64,000 bases of DNA from an uncultured Clostridia bacterium (GTDB lineage: Bacteria > Bacillota > Clostridia > Oscillospirales > Ruminococcaceae). Positions within the stretch are counted from its first letter, which is position 1, and every line of letters starts with the position of its first letter. The notes under the pieces are model-generated. The model searched no databases. It was not told where the DNA came from and worked only from the letters and a program-made list of their open reading frames with translations. The DNA is taken from assembly GCA_944386455.1 (NCBI GenBank), contig CALXBC010000004.1:1-64000 (forward strand). The letters are read 5' to 3'. Shown in pieces: positions 53,224-61,872 of the stretch. The translations under genes and the position numbers were made by a program.

Positions 53224-54120
53224 TTATTTGATTCCCGAATACGCCATTGTATTCAGTACATTGCGCTGCATGATCAGATACACTGCAATTACCGGTACCG
53301 TCATGCAAAATGTGGCAGCCGCTACTGCACCCGCTGTTGTTATTGCTGCGGCGCCTGTTCCGCCTGCAATCATTTGTACCGCAAGCGGGAGCGTTTTAAG
53401 CTCAGGAGAGTTAGTGATATAAAGTAGGGGGCTTAAATAATCGTTCCAATTGGAAATAAAGGAAAACACAATCAAAGTTGCCCATGCAGGCTTCATCATA
53501 GGCATAATGATTTTCCAATAAATTTTAAGCTCACCCGCACCGTCCAGTCGCGCCGCTTCCAAATATGTATCAGGAATCTGTTCCATAAACTGCTTCATAA
53601 GAAAAAAATTAAATGCAACCGCGATTTTAGGCACGATCAAAGAGGCATAGCTTTCAAGCATTCCAAAGGATTTAACGATAAGATAGTTCGGTATTTGAGT
53701 AACCGCTGCAGGGAACATCAGCGCCGCAATAATGACGCTAAACAGGAAGCTGGAGCCAAAAGGTCTTTGCTTTACCATCCCAAATGCGCCGAGCGAGCAG
53801 ACGATCACCGCACCCAAAACATTAAGCACAGTTACCAAAAAGCTGTTAAAGGCATAACGCAAAAACGGTACGTCCGAAACATTAAGCGAGTTCAAAAGCG
53901 ATTTAAAATTGCTTAAAGAAGGTCGGCGGGTAAAAAACGTCGGCGGGAAAAGATAAAGCTCATCTATCGGCTTAAAGGCAGTAACTGTCAAGTAAACAAT
54001 AGGAAGCGCCATAAAAACCGCAAGCAGGGTTAAGAAAAACACCAAAAGGCAAGACGACGGCTTAACCGTGAACAAATATTTTCCCCTGATTCTCACGCTG
54101 TATCCAGAAACATTCGCCAT
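53224..54120 (-). CDS. Carbohydrate ABC transporter permease (MalG type)
   Basis: 298 residues with six membrane segments and EAA loop YLEAARLDGAGELKIYWKII. It is the partner of the permease at 54142, and both serve the large binding protein encoded at 55097. It is separate in sequence from the permease pair at 47-49 kb, so the operon holds two distinct importers. Confidence 0.93.
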   Translation of the reverse strand: MANVSGYSVRIRGKYLFTVKPSSCLLVFFLTLLAVFMALPIVYLTVTAFKPIDELYLFPPTFFTRRPSLSNFKSLLNSLNVSDVPFLRYAFNSFLVTVLNVLGAVIVCSLGAFGMVKQRPFGSSFLFSVIIAALMFPAAVTQIPNYLIVKSFGMLESYASLIVPKIAVAFNFFLMKQFMEQIPDTYLEAARLDGAGELKIYWKIIMPMMKPAWATLIVFSFISNWNDYLSPLLYITNSPELKTLPLAVQMIAGGTGAAAITTAGAVAAATFCMTVPVIAVYLIMQRNVLNTMAYSGIK

Positions 54121-54141
54121 TCAAATATCCGCACCTTTCTT

Positions 54142-55053
54142 TTATTCCGAAGCCAATACTTTCCTTACGATTTTGCCCACGACAAAGGTGATAAGGAAAA
54201 GGACAACCGCCGCTGCCGAAGCGTAACCCATTTCAAATCTGATAAACGCATAATCATACAAATGACACACAAGCGTATGAGCCGCATAATCCACACTCGG
54301 CAGCCCTGCAACAGATACACAAATATCAAATGCTCCAAATGCTGCCACAATGGAATTGATCGCACCAAATAGCAGTTGCGGCTTCATCTGCGGCAAGGTG
54401 ATATAAACAAGCTCCTGCGCGGCAAATCTGATTCCGTCTATTTTAGCTGCCTCAAACAATTCCTCAGAAAGCCCCTGAAATCCTGCAATAAATGTCAAAA
54501 AGCTTGTTCCCATACCCATCCAGATGGAAATAAACATAACAACGCCGAAAACATAGCGGGTATCCAGCGTCCATCTGATGGGCGTGGAAATCAATCCGAG
54601 GTTCATGAGAAAATTGTTAATAAACCCGTAGGCGTCCGGGGAAAAGAAGTAGAGCCAAATGGTACTGATTGCCACACCGCTGCAAATAGAGGGTGCATAA
54701 AATGCAAGTGAAAAAAAGTCTCTGAGCTTACGCAGCCTGCAAATCAGCCATGCCATCATAAATGACATAATATAAGTGACGGGACCGACGATCACTGCAA
54801 AAAGCATTGTGTTCTTTAACGCAATTAAAAACACATCGTCCTCAAGAAACATATAGCTGTAATTTTGAAATCCCGTAAAATGCGGCAGAGACAGCATATC
54901 ATAATCGGTAAAACTCAGCACTACCGATATAAGTACCGGTAATATTGTAAACAAAAAGAAAAGAATCAAAAACGGAGCCATGCACAAATATCCAACCTTG
55001 TTGTTGCGATATCCGAATTCCGCCTTTTGCCGTTTTTTCACTAAAATAATCAT
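54142..55053 (-). CDS. Sugar ABC transporter permease (MalF/UgpA type)
   Basis: 303 residues with six membrane segments; the EAA loop is LFEAAKIDGIRFAAQELVYI. The N terminus is short and basic (KKRQKAEFGYRNNKVGYLCM). It lies directly after the 966-residue binding protein gene and before the MalG-type permease. Confidence 0.93.
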   Translation of the reverse strand: MIILVKKRQKAEFGYRNNKVGYLCMAPFLILFFLFTILPVLISVVLSFTDYDMLSLPHFTGFQNYSYMFLEDDVFLIALKNTMLFAVIVGPVTYIMSFMMAWLICRLRKLRDFFSLAFYAPSICSGVAISTIWLYFFSPDAYGFINNFLMNLGLISTPIRWTLDTRYVFGVVMFISIWMGMGTSFLTFIAGFQGLSEELFEAAKIDGIRFAAQELVYITLPQMKPQLLFGAINSIVAAFGAFDICVSVAGLPSVDYAAHTLVCHLYDYAFIRFEMGYASAAAVVLFLITFVVGKIVRKVLASE

Positions 55054-55096
55054 TCCTTTCCGGCAGCAAAGCTAAATGTACCATTTGCGCCAAGTG

Positions 55097-57997
55097 TCAC
55101 TTTCTCTTACGTGCAAGCTCTGCATTGACTTCCTCACTTGCCTCCTCGAGTGCCTCTCTTGTGTCGGTAATTTTAGATATTGCAACCCGGTTATAGGCAT
55201 TATTGATAAACCGGTTTGTATAATAGCCGCCCAAAACGATCGGTATACAATTGATAGATTGATATGCCTGCCTGATAACCTGGGCGTGCTCCTTATCCCA
55301 GGACATATTAAAGAACGCATCGACATTCGCTGAATTCCATCTTGCGGAGTAGCCCATTTTCGCTTCGATCAGACTGCCGAAAGCGGATTGCGTATCCTGT
55401 GACATCCACCACTTTGCAAACTCCCAAGCTTCCTTTGTTCTGCCGTTGTCGTTTTTCACAAGCATCATGCTGGTATCGGCAGCCGACATAAATGTGCGGT
55501 CAATCGTGCCGTTCTCTTTTTTATAGCCGGGTATCAGTGAAACGTCCCATCTGCCGCTCAACTCCGGTGCAGCGGTCAAAATTTGCATATAAGTAGCCAT
55601 ATCAGCAACACCTATCGGCATTTCACCACTGCGGAAACGGTTGAAGAAATTCGCAGAGGTATTAAAACCATACTTTTTAACCATATTGCAAAGCTCTTCA
55701 AAGGCATCATAGGCAGCGGGAGTATGGAGCGCACATTCGGTCAAATCCTCGTTGTAAAGCGTACCTCCGCGCTGATACAGTAGGGTCGGATATAATTCCC
55801 AGCCTGTAGAAAGAGGTAAATAAAATTCCATATTATTCTGGAGCAGAATCGGCAGAGTGCCTCTGTAAAGCTCCTCCCATGTATCAGGCAAGACTATCTT
55901 TAAATCGGAAAGAATATCCTTACGGTAAAGCATGAGCCAGAAGTTCATTGTTTCAGGAAAACCATAAATTTTATCCTTGTATTGATGCGGAATGATAAGT
56001 TCCTTATAAACAGACTGTTCCAATTCATGGTATCCGTCAAGCGCGCTGATATCGGTAAGGACGTCACGCATTGCAAATTCTCCGACCGAAGCGGTTGCAA
56101 CACCCATACAGACATCCGGTGCTCTGCCGGAGGCAATGGAGAGCATAAGCGTGTTTACGCTTCCGGCATTCAGTTGTCCCGCCGTCAGAACATTAAGCTT
56201 GACCGCTATGCCTGTGGAACTTGTAAAGGAATTGTCGATCAGCCGCTTTGTAAGAGTGGCCCAATCGGTTCCTCGCGAAATCCAGACGTCTATGGTTTTT
56301 ACAGCCTCGCCGGTTTGTTCGGAATAGCTGATATTATTATAATCCTTGACAAAGGAAACGACAAAATTGACTATTGTAGAATAAAGGTTTTGCATAAAAT
56401 TGGAGCGCCTGCTCTCCACCTTATCCTGCGGAGAATGAAGCTCAATATAATCAAGTTTAAGCGGCGAAGCTGTAAACTGAATCATCCATAGGCTATACTG
56501 AGAAACAATTGTATCAAGATCATTAAGCTTTCTGGGCAGTTTAAAATAGTCTTTCTCAATTTCGGTGATCTGCGACATCATATTTTTCAGCTCGTTATAT
56601 TTCGCCGTTTCCTGCTTTGCCATGCTGTTAAGCATATCCATCATAAGCTGCATATTTTCTTTTAATTTATCAAAGGCGCTCTGAAGTTCGGGCAGCTTTT
56701 TATCAAGCTTATAATCGTAATTGTAATCAGGATCATTTCCTGTTATATTTCGTATTTTTAGAAGCAAATCCGAAAGCTGTCTTGCATCTGCATTTAAGAT
56801 TTGCGTGATTACGTAAAAATCACCCTGCACATTTGTGAAAGTAACGGTATGCTCGCCCTCTTCCAGATAAAAGAGATATGGCTGACCGTCCTCATCGGAA
56901 ATCACCTCTGTGCGCCAGTAATCTTTATTGTAAAATTTATATTCCTTCATTTCCTCAAAGGGCACTTTTCCGTCTATTTCAATCATCCGGTAAGACGGTA
57001 GACCATCTCTGTAGTTTTGCAAAACCCTGAGAGCAATTTTATAGCAGCCGCTTTTTTTCACTTTAAAAGTATATGTAACCGCACTGCCCGAATCCTGACC
57101 GTTCGTGCCACCCACGGTGTTCATGACAACTTTTCCCCGTGAAATCGGAGAACAAAGCGGATCGCCGTCACACTCCATATTCAGCACGCTGTCATTTGTG
57201 TAAAGTATAGCGTCCTCCGCTTCGATAGGCTGTTGGGATACCTCGCCCTGCTTGTCAGCATAAGCAGCCAAAACTTCATGATAAGATTTCGGCGTTTCAT
57301 ATACATCTAAAAAGAAACCTGCCAAATATACCGACATACTGATATGCTCAAAGGTAAAGCTGTGCTTACCCTGAGAAAGATAAATTTGGAGCGGCTCGGA
57401 ATATCTACCGCTGCCGTCATATAAGGGGGCGCTCTGAACTGCCCCTGATTGGGTCATGGTGGGTGCGACCTCGTCTCCCGCAGAGTTTATTGTGACGCCG
57501 TGCGTATTCTCCCATCTGCGCGGCAGAATTAAAGTGTCGCATTCCTTATAGGGATATTCTCCGTCTACTTTCATGCCCCTTACAATATCCGCACCCGATG
57601 AGGTATCCGGACAGTAGGTAAAGCCAAAAGTATAAAGCCCTTCTTTTTCTATAAGAACCGTACAATCAATCGATTTTATGCTTTCGTCCCATAAAACAGT
57701 ATTCATGCCGCCAAAATTCTGATACTTAGGCGATGCACCCGTAATCGTAAGCTTATCTACTTCCACATTTATCCTCTGTATATCGTCAGGCGAGTGATAC
57801 CCCGCCTGACGATACCTTTCTGAGGTTGTGAGATAATCAGCCTTATCCTCATAATCAAAGACAACAGGCTGTTTTTGGGAGGAAAACATTTCGCCCAGAG
57901 TTTCTGCGGACACCGGCGCTGCTGCCGGTAACACCTGCGTGATCAGCATCGCAGCTGCCAAAACCGCTGCATAATATTTTTTAAGCGTTTTTTTCAA
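55097..57997 (-). CDS. Large ABC substrate-binding protein with N-terminal carbohydrate-binding-like domains
   Basis: 966 residues. The signal peptide (AAAMLITQVLPAAAPVSA) lacks a lipobox Cys, unusual for a Gram-positive binding protein, so anchoring must occur in another way. Residues about 100-400 hold two beta-sandwich regions resembling CBM35/6 modules (GLYTFGFTYCPDTSSGADIV; GCYKIALRVLQNYRDGLPSY). A helical linker (residues about 410-520) leads to a C-terminal family 1 solute-binding domain (RGTDWATLTKRLIDNSF; LPDTWEELYRGTLPILLQNN). It may capture polymer ends before import. Confidence 0.85.
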   Translation of the reverse strand: MKKTLKKYYAAVLAAAMLITQVLPAAAPVSAETLGEMFSSQKQPVVFDYEDKADYLTTSERYRQAGYHSPDDIQRINVEVDKLTITGASPKYQNFGGMNTVLWDESIKSIDCTVLIEKEGLYTFGFTYCPDTSSGADIVRGMKVDGEYPYKECDTLILPRRWENTHGVTINSAGDEVAPTMTQSGAVQSAPLYDGSGRYSEPLQIYLSQGKHSFTFEHISMSVYLAGFFLDVYETPKSYHEVLAAYADKQGEVSQQPIEAEDAILYTNDSVLNMECDGDPLCSPISRGKVVMNTVGGTNGQDSGSAVTYTFKVKKSGCYKIALRVLQNYRDGLPSYRMIEIDGKVPFEEMKEYKFYNKDYWRTEVISDEDGQPYLFYLEEGEHTVTFTNVQGDFYVITQILNADARQLSDLLLKIRNITGNDPDYNYDYKLDKKLPELQSAFDKLKENMQLMMDMLNSMAKQETAKYNELKNMMSQITEIEKDYFKLPRKLNDLDTIVSQYSLWMIQFTASPLKLDYIELHSPQDKVESRRSNFMQNLYSTIVNFVVSFVKDYNNISYSEQTGEAVKTIDVWISRGTDWATLTKRLIDNSFTSSTGIAVKLNVLTAGQLNAGSVNTLMLSIASGRAPDVCMGVATASVGEFAMRDVLTDISALDGYHELEQSVYKELIIPHQYKDKIYGFPETMNFWLMLYRKDILSDLKIVLPDTWEELYRGTLPILLQNNMEFYLPLSTGWELYPTLLYQRGGTLYNEDLTECALHTPAAYDAFEELCNMVKKYGFNTSANFFNRFRSGEMPIGVADMATYMQILTAAPELSGRWDVSLIPGYKKENGTIDRTFMSAADTSMMLVKNDNGRTKEAWEFAKWWMSQDTQSAFGSLIEAKMGYSARWNSANVDAFFNMSWDKEHAQVIRQAYQSINCIPIVLGGYYTNRFINNAYNRVAISKITDTREALEEASEEVNAELARKRK

Positions 57998-58021
57998 ATC
58001 TTTCCCTCCATTAAAACAGGT

Positions 58022-61000
58022 TTACTCTGAGGTTTCCTGACCTTTTTTCTTTTTCACTGTCCGCACAATAAAAACCGTTGATACGGCAATGCCAGCCAAA
58101 ACAATCACCCCGGCGGCTACCATGGCTGCAATTTCCAGCTCTGTGAATATCCAGCCGTGTCCTGCCGATACCAGCTTGCGCTTTTTCACCCTTGCAAGCA
58201 CCTTTTGGTTTTCCGGCGGAACTTCGTCTGAAGAATCATCCGAATCAGGATCCTCCGGATCGGTGATAATCTCTGTCTGTGAGTCGTCATTGCTGTCGTC
58301 AGAAGGCTGCTTCCATTCATCATTATCATTATCGTTGTCGTTGTTTTTGTCTCCGGAAAAGTCAAAGCCATAATCCTCATCAAGGGTTCCGTCCTCATAC
58401 ACTGTTTCATCTTCAGCAGCAAGCGGAACCTGATCAATCACCTTAATGTTGTGGAGCGTAAGACCTGGACTCAAGCTACCGATTACATAATGCAGGGGCT
58501 GACCCTCGTTTGCTTTCATAAAGCTGTTAAACACCGGCGAAGACTTAGTTTGTATAATCCGACCGTCTAAGCATATAAACCAGTTTTCTCCGACCTGACG
58601 GATATCAATTGTATGATCACTGTACCAATCAGTCATCACGGTGCGTATTGGCACCTCCACTCCATCATGGTTGGGAGACCAATAGCCAACTACAACCTTG
58701 TCATGGCTGTCAATCGGGCGAAGGATAAAGACACAGTGATCCGGCATCTCGAGATCCTTGTTGGGCATCGGCTCGGGGCGGGTAATGGCCTCTTTGGTTG
58801 AAACAGCAAAGTAAAGCCATTCGCCCACATCCTCCAAATTAAAGGAAACAGAGGTTTTTGACAAATCGTGCTTAGCGTTGCTGTAAGCAAACGACCAGCC
58901 TTCCGGTACACTTAGCTCATATCCGTCCTGTTCATTCCCTTCCAGTTCTCCATAAGTAGCGCCTGTACTGTCTAGGCCATAATAGTCCCAGCCCTCCGGC
59001 TGTTTCACGCTGGACGCCACTGAATCTATAATCGCAATGTCTGTTGCGGAGAACGATACCTGCGAGCCGATTGTAAAACGCATACCCTTATCCTTGTTTG
59101 CTTCAATAAAGCTGTCAAACGCATCGTTTAACTTGTCGTTCAGAATTTCTCCATCCACTGCCGGATACCAATGTCCATCTAATTTTCTCACGCCAAAGGT
59201 ATGTCTTGTGTTAAAGTCATATTTCCTTGCCGTGATCGGATCCTCGCCGGTTCCAAGGAAATAGGAAATATAGAATTTCTGGCCCAGACGCGCAATGAGC
59301 TCTTGAGAGGCAGCATTGACGCTTCTTGCGGTTTCGTCGGAATCGGCAGCTACAACACCGAAACGAATCCAATCGCCCTCTAATTCGCTTATGTTAAAGG
59401 ACATATCCTTTTGGGTAATGTCATATGCCTCACTGGTGATAATACTGCCCCTGTATTCGCTGACCGAACAGATCCCGTCCTTGGTACATTCGATAGTACC
59501 GTTGCCGGACTTGACAACCCACGGCTGTTTTTCCTCGACGATTTTAATGTCATCGAATTGATAGCTGCCGCTTGCGCCTATAATGAAATACACCTTTCCA
59601 TTGCTGTCCAAAAGCGCGTTTAATTTGGCGTCTGTCGCATACTCTAAAGCCTTGCCATCTATTGTCGGGTACCAGTTTTCGCCCTTCTTGACAAAGCCAA
59701 AGGTGTGCGTGGTATCATATTTGCCATAGTCGAGGGTTTCGCCGCTTCCAGCGAAGTAATCTGCTGTAGTGCCGTCGTTGTGATGGGTGCGTAACCAGGA
59801 GGCAGGCGCATAGTGCATGATAATATCCAGACGGTTATTGTCACTGCCAAAGCCGCCAATCTCTTTGTTTTCACCGGCAACGGCGATGGTATACCAGCCC
59901 TCGTCATTCGGCGTCGCTTCAGGATTCGCCCGAAATGTTATCTGTGTTTTGCGAACATCATAGGCGCCGGTTGTAATAATCCGCGACCAATCGGCGCTTT
60001 CTGCCGAATAAACACCATCTTCGGTCTGGCTGATCGTTGTTTCAGACGGACCCTCAAGATGCTGCCACGGCTGTTTTTTCTCGACAATCTTAATATCATT
60101 AAATTGATAGCTGCCGCTTGCGCCAATAATGAAATACACCTTTTTGTTGCTGTCCAAAAGCTCGTTTAACTTAGCGTCTGTCGCATACTCTAAAACATCA
60201 TCGTCTATTGTCGGATACCAGTTTGTGCCCTTCTTGACAAAGCCGAAGGTATGCGTGGTGTCATATTTGCCGTAGTTGAGAGTTCCGCCGCTTCCAGCGA
60301 AGTAATCTGCTGTAGGCACACCATCGTTGTGAACGGTGCGTAACCAAGAGGCAGGCGCATAGTGCATAATAATATCCAGACGGTTATTGTCACTGCCAAA
60401 TCCGCCAATCCCTCCGGTTTCACCGGCTACGGCAATGGTATACCAGCCCTCGTCATTCGGCGTTGCTTCAGGATTCGCCCGAAATGTTATCTGTGTTTTG
60501 CGAACATCATAGGCATTGGTTGTAATAATCCGCGACCAATTGGCGCTTTCTGCTGAATAAACACCATCTTCGGTCTGGCTGATTACTGTCCCGGAACCCT
60601 CAAGCTCCTGCCACAACTGTTTCTCGACGATTTTAATGTCTTCGAATTGATAGCTGCCACTTGCGCCAATAATGAAATACACCTTTTCATTGCTGTCCAA
60701 AAGCTCATTTAATTTGGCGTCTGTCGCATACTCTAAAGCCTTGCCATCTATTGTCGGGTACCAGTTTTCGCCCTTCTTGACAAAGCCAAAGGTGTGCGTG
60801 GTATCATATTTGCCATAGTCGAGGGTTTCGCCGCTTCCAGCGAAGTAATCTGCTGTAGTGCCGTCGTTGTGATGGGTGCGTAACCAGGAGGCAGGCGCAT
60901 AGTGCATGATAATATCCAGACGGTTATTGTCACTGCCAAAGCCGCCAATCTCTTTGTTTTCACCGGCTACGGCAATCGTATACCAGCCCTCGTCATTCGG

Positions 61001-61783
61001 CGTCGCTTCAGGATTCGCCCGAAATGTTATCTGTGTTTCGCGGACGTCATAGGCATCGGTTGTAATAATCCGCGACCAATCGGCGTTCTTTACCGAATAA
61101 ACATCATCACCGGTCCGTGTGATCGTTGTCTCAGACGGACCCTCAAGATGCTGCCACGGCTGTTTCTCGACAATCTTAATGTCATTGAACTGATAGCTGC
61201 CGTTTGCGCCGATAATGAAACGTACCTTTTCATTGCCGTCCAAAAGCTCGTTTAACTTAGCGTCTGTCGCATACTCTAAAACTTTGTCGTCTACTGTCGG
61301 GTACCAGTTTGTACCTTTCTTGACAAAGCCAAAGGTATGCGTCTGATCATATGGGGCATAGTCGAGGGTTCCATTGCTTCCGGCGTAGTAATCTGCATGA
61401 CTCCCGCCATTGTAAAAGCTGTAGAACCAGGAAGCGGGGGCGTAATGCATTACAATATCCAAGCGGTTATCTCCGCTGCCAAAGCCGCCAATCTCTCCGG
61501 TTTCACCGGCAACACCGATGGTATACCAGCCGTCCTCACGCGTTGCCACTTCAGGATTCGCCCGAAATGTTATCTGTGTTTCGCGGACATCATAGGCATC
61601 GGTTGTAATAATCCGCGACGCTTTAGTGCTCTCTGCCGAATAAACACCGTCGCTGGTCTGGCTGATTACTGTCCCGGAGCCCTCAAGTTCCTGCCATGGC
61701 GGGTTGCTGTCAGCAAAGACAAAGGGAATGCCTGACACGAAAACCAACGCAACACTCAACAGAAGCGCAATTGTTTTTTTCAT
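58022..61783 (-). CDS. Membrane-anchored surface protein with six tandem lectin-like repeats
   Basis: 1253 residues. After a signal peptide (residues 1-24) come four nearly identical repeats of 180-182 residues (29-208, 209-389, 390-571, 572-753), each starting PWQ/LWQ and containing ITFRANPEATPNDEGWYTIA, RLDIIMHYAPASW, HTFGFVKKG and DIKIVEK. Two diverged copies follow (about 754-928 and 929-1118). An Asp/Asn-rich spacer and a C-terminal membrane helix (about 1217-1239) with a Lys tail end the protein. The repeats look like concanavalin/LamG-like sandwiches, so glycan binding is likely but unproven. Confidence 0.88.
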   Translation of the reverse strand: MKKTIALLLSVALVFVSGIPFVFADSNPPWQELEGSGTVISQTSDGVYSAESTKASRIITTDAYDVRETQITFRANPEVATREDGWYTIGVAGETGEIGGFGSGDNRLDIVMHYAPASWFYSFYNGGSHADYYAGSNGTLDYAPYDQTHTFGFVKKGTNWYPTVDDKVLEYATDAKLNELLDGNEKVRFIIGANGSYQFNDIKIVEKQPWQHLEGPSETTITRTGDDVYSVKNADWSRIITTDAYDVRETQITFRANPEATPNDEGWYTIAVAGENKEIGGFGSDNNRLDIIMHYAPASWLRTHHNDGTTADYFAGSGETLDYGKYDTTHTFGFVKKGENWYPTIDGKALEYATDAKLNELLDSNEKVYFIIGASGSYQFEDIKIVEKQLWQELEGSGTVISQTEDGVYSAESANWSRIITTNAYDVRKTQITFRANPEATPNDEGWYTIAVAGETGGIGGFGSDNNRLDIIMHYAPASWLRTVHNDGVPTADYFAGSGGTLNYGKYDTTHTFGFVKKGTNWYPTIDDDVLEYATDAKLNELLDSNKKVYFIIGASGSYQFNDIKIVEKKQPWQHLEGPSETTISQTEDGVYSAESADWSRIITTGAYDVRKTQITFRANPEATPNDEGWYTIAVAGENKEIGGFGSDNNRLDIIMHYAPASWLRTHHNDGTTADYFAGSGETLDYGKYDTTHTFGFVKKGENWYPTIDGKALEYATDAKLNALLDSNGKVYFIIGASGSYQFDDIKIVEEKQPWVVKSGNGTIECTKDGICSVSEYRGSIITSEAYDITQKDMSFNISELEGDWIRFGVVAADSDETARSVNAASQELIARLGQKFYISYFLGTGEDPITARKYDFNTRHTFGVRKLDGHWYPAVDGEILNDKLNDAFDSFIEANKDKGMRFTIGSQVSFSATDIAIIDSVASSVKQPEGWDYYGLDSTGATYGELEGNEQDGYELSVPEGWSFAYSNAKHDLSKTSVSFNLEDVGEWLYFAVSTKEAITRPEPMPNKDLEMPDHCVFILRPIDSHDKVVVGYWSPNHDGVEVPIRTVMTDWYSDHTIDIRQVGENWFICLDGRIIQTKSSPVFNSFMKANEGQPLHYVIGSLSPGLTLHNIKVIDQVPLAAEDETVYEDGTLDEDYGFDFSGDKNNDNDNDNDEWKQPSDDSNDDSQTEIITDPEDPDSDDSSDEVPPENQKVLARVKKRKLVSAGHGWIFTELEIAAMVAAGVIVLAGIAVSTVFIVRTVKKKKGQETSE
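59525..61699 (-). repeat. Four in-gene tandem DNA repeats of about 543-546 bp
   Basis: Units at 61160-61699, 60617-61159, 60071-60616 and 59525-60070 match the protein repeats. Copies 2 and 4 share long identical DNA stretches, for example around 59788-59830 and 60871-60913. That near identity points to recent duplication or gene conversion and makes the region prone to copy-number change and assembly collapse. Confidence 0.85.
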
Positions 61784-61872
61784 CGTAAAAACTCCTTTCG
61801 TTATTATATAAAAGCCACGAAAGCTTTTTGGGCTTTACCATACCCAGCTATTGGAATTGTCGTCGAAAAAGA

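Noticed and set aside
59525..61699. Regular repeats that could suggest a CRISPR array
   Set aside because: Units are about 545 bp, in frame and coding. There are no short repeats with unique spacers and no cas genes in the window.
59813..61735. Several open frames on the opposite strand of the repeat protein gene
   Set aside because: They recur with each repeat, lack ribosome-binding sites and show no family features; they are antisense shadows.
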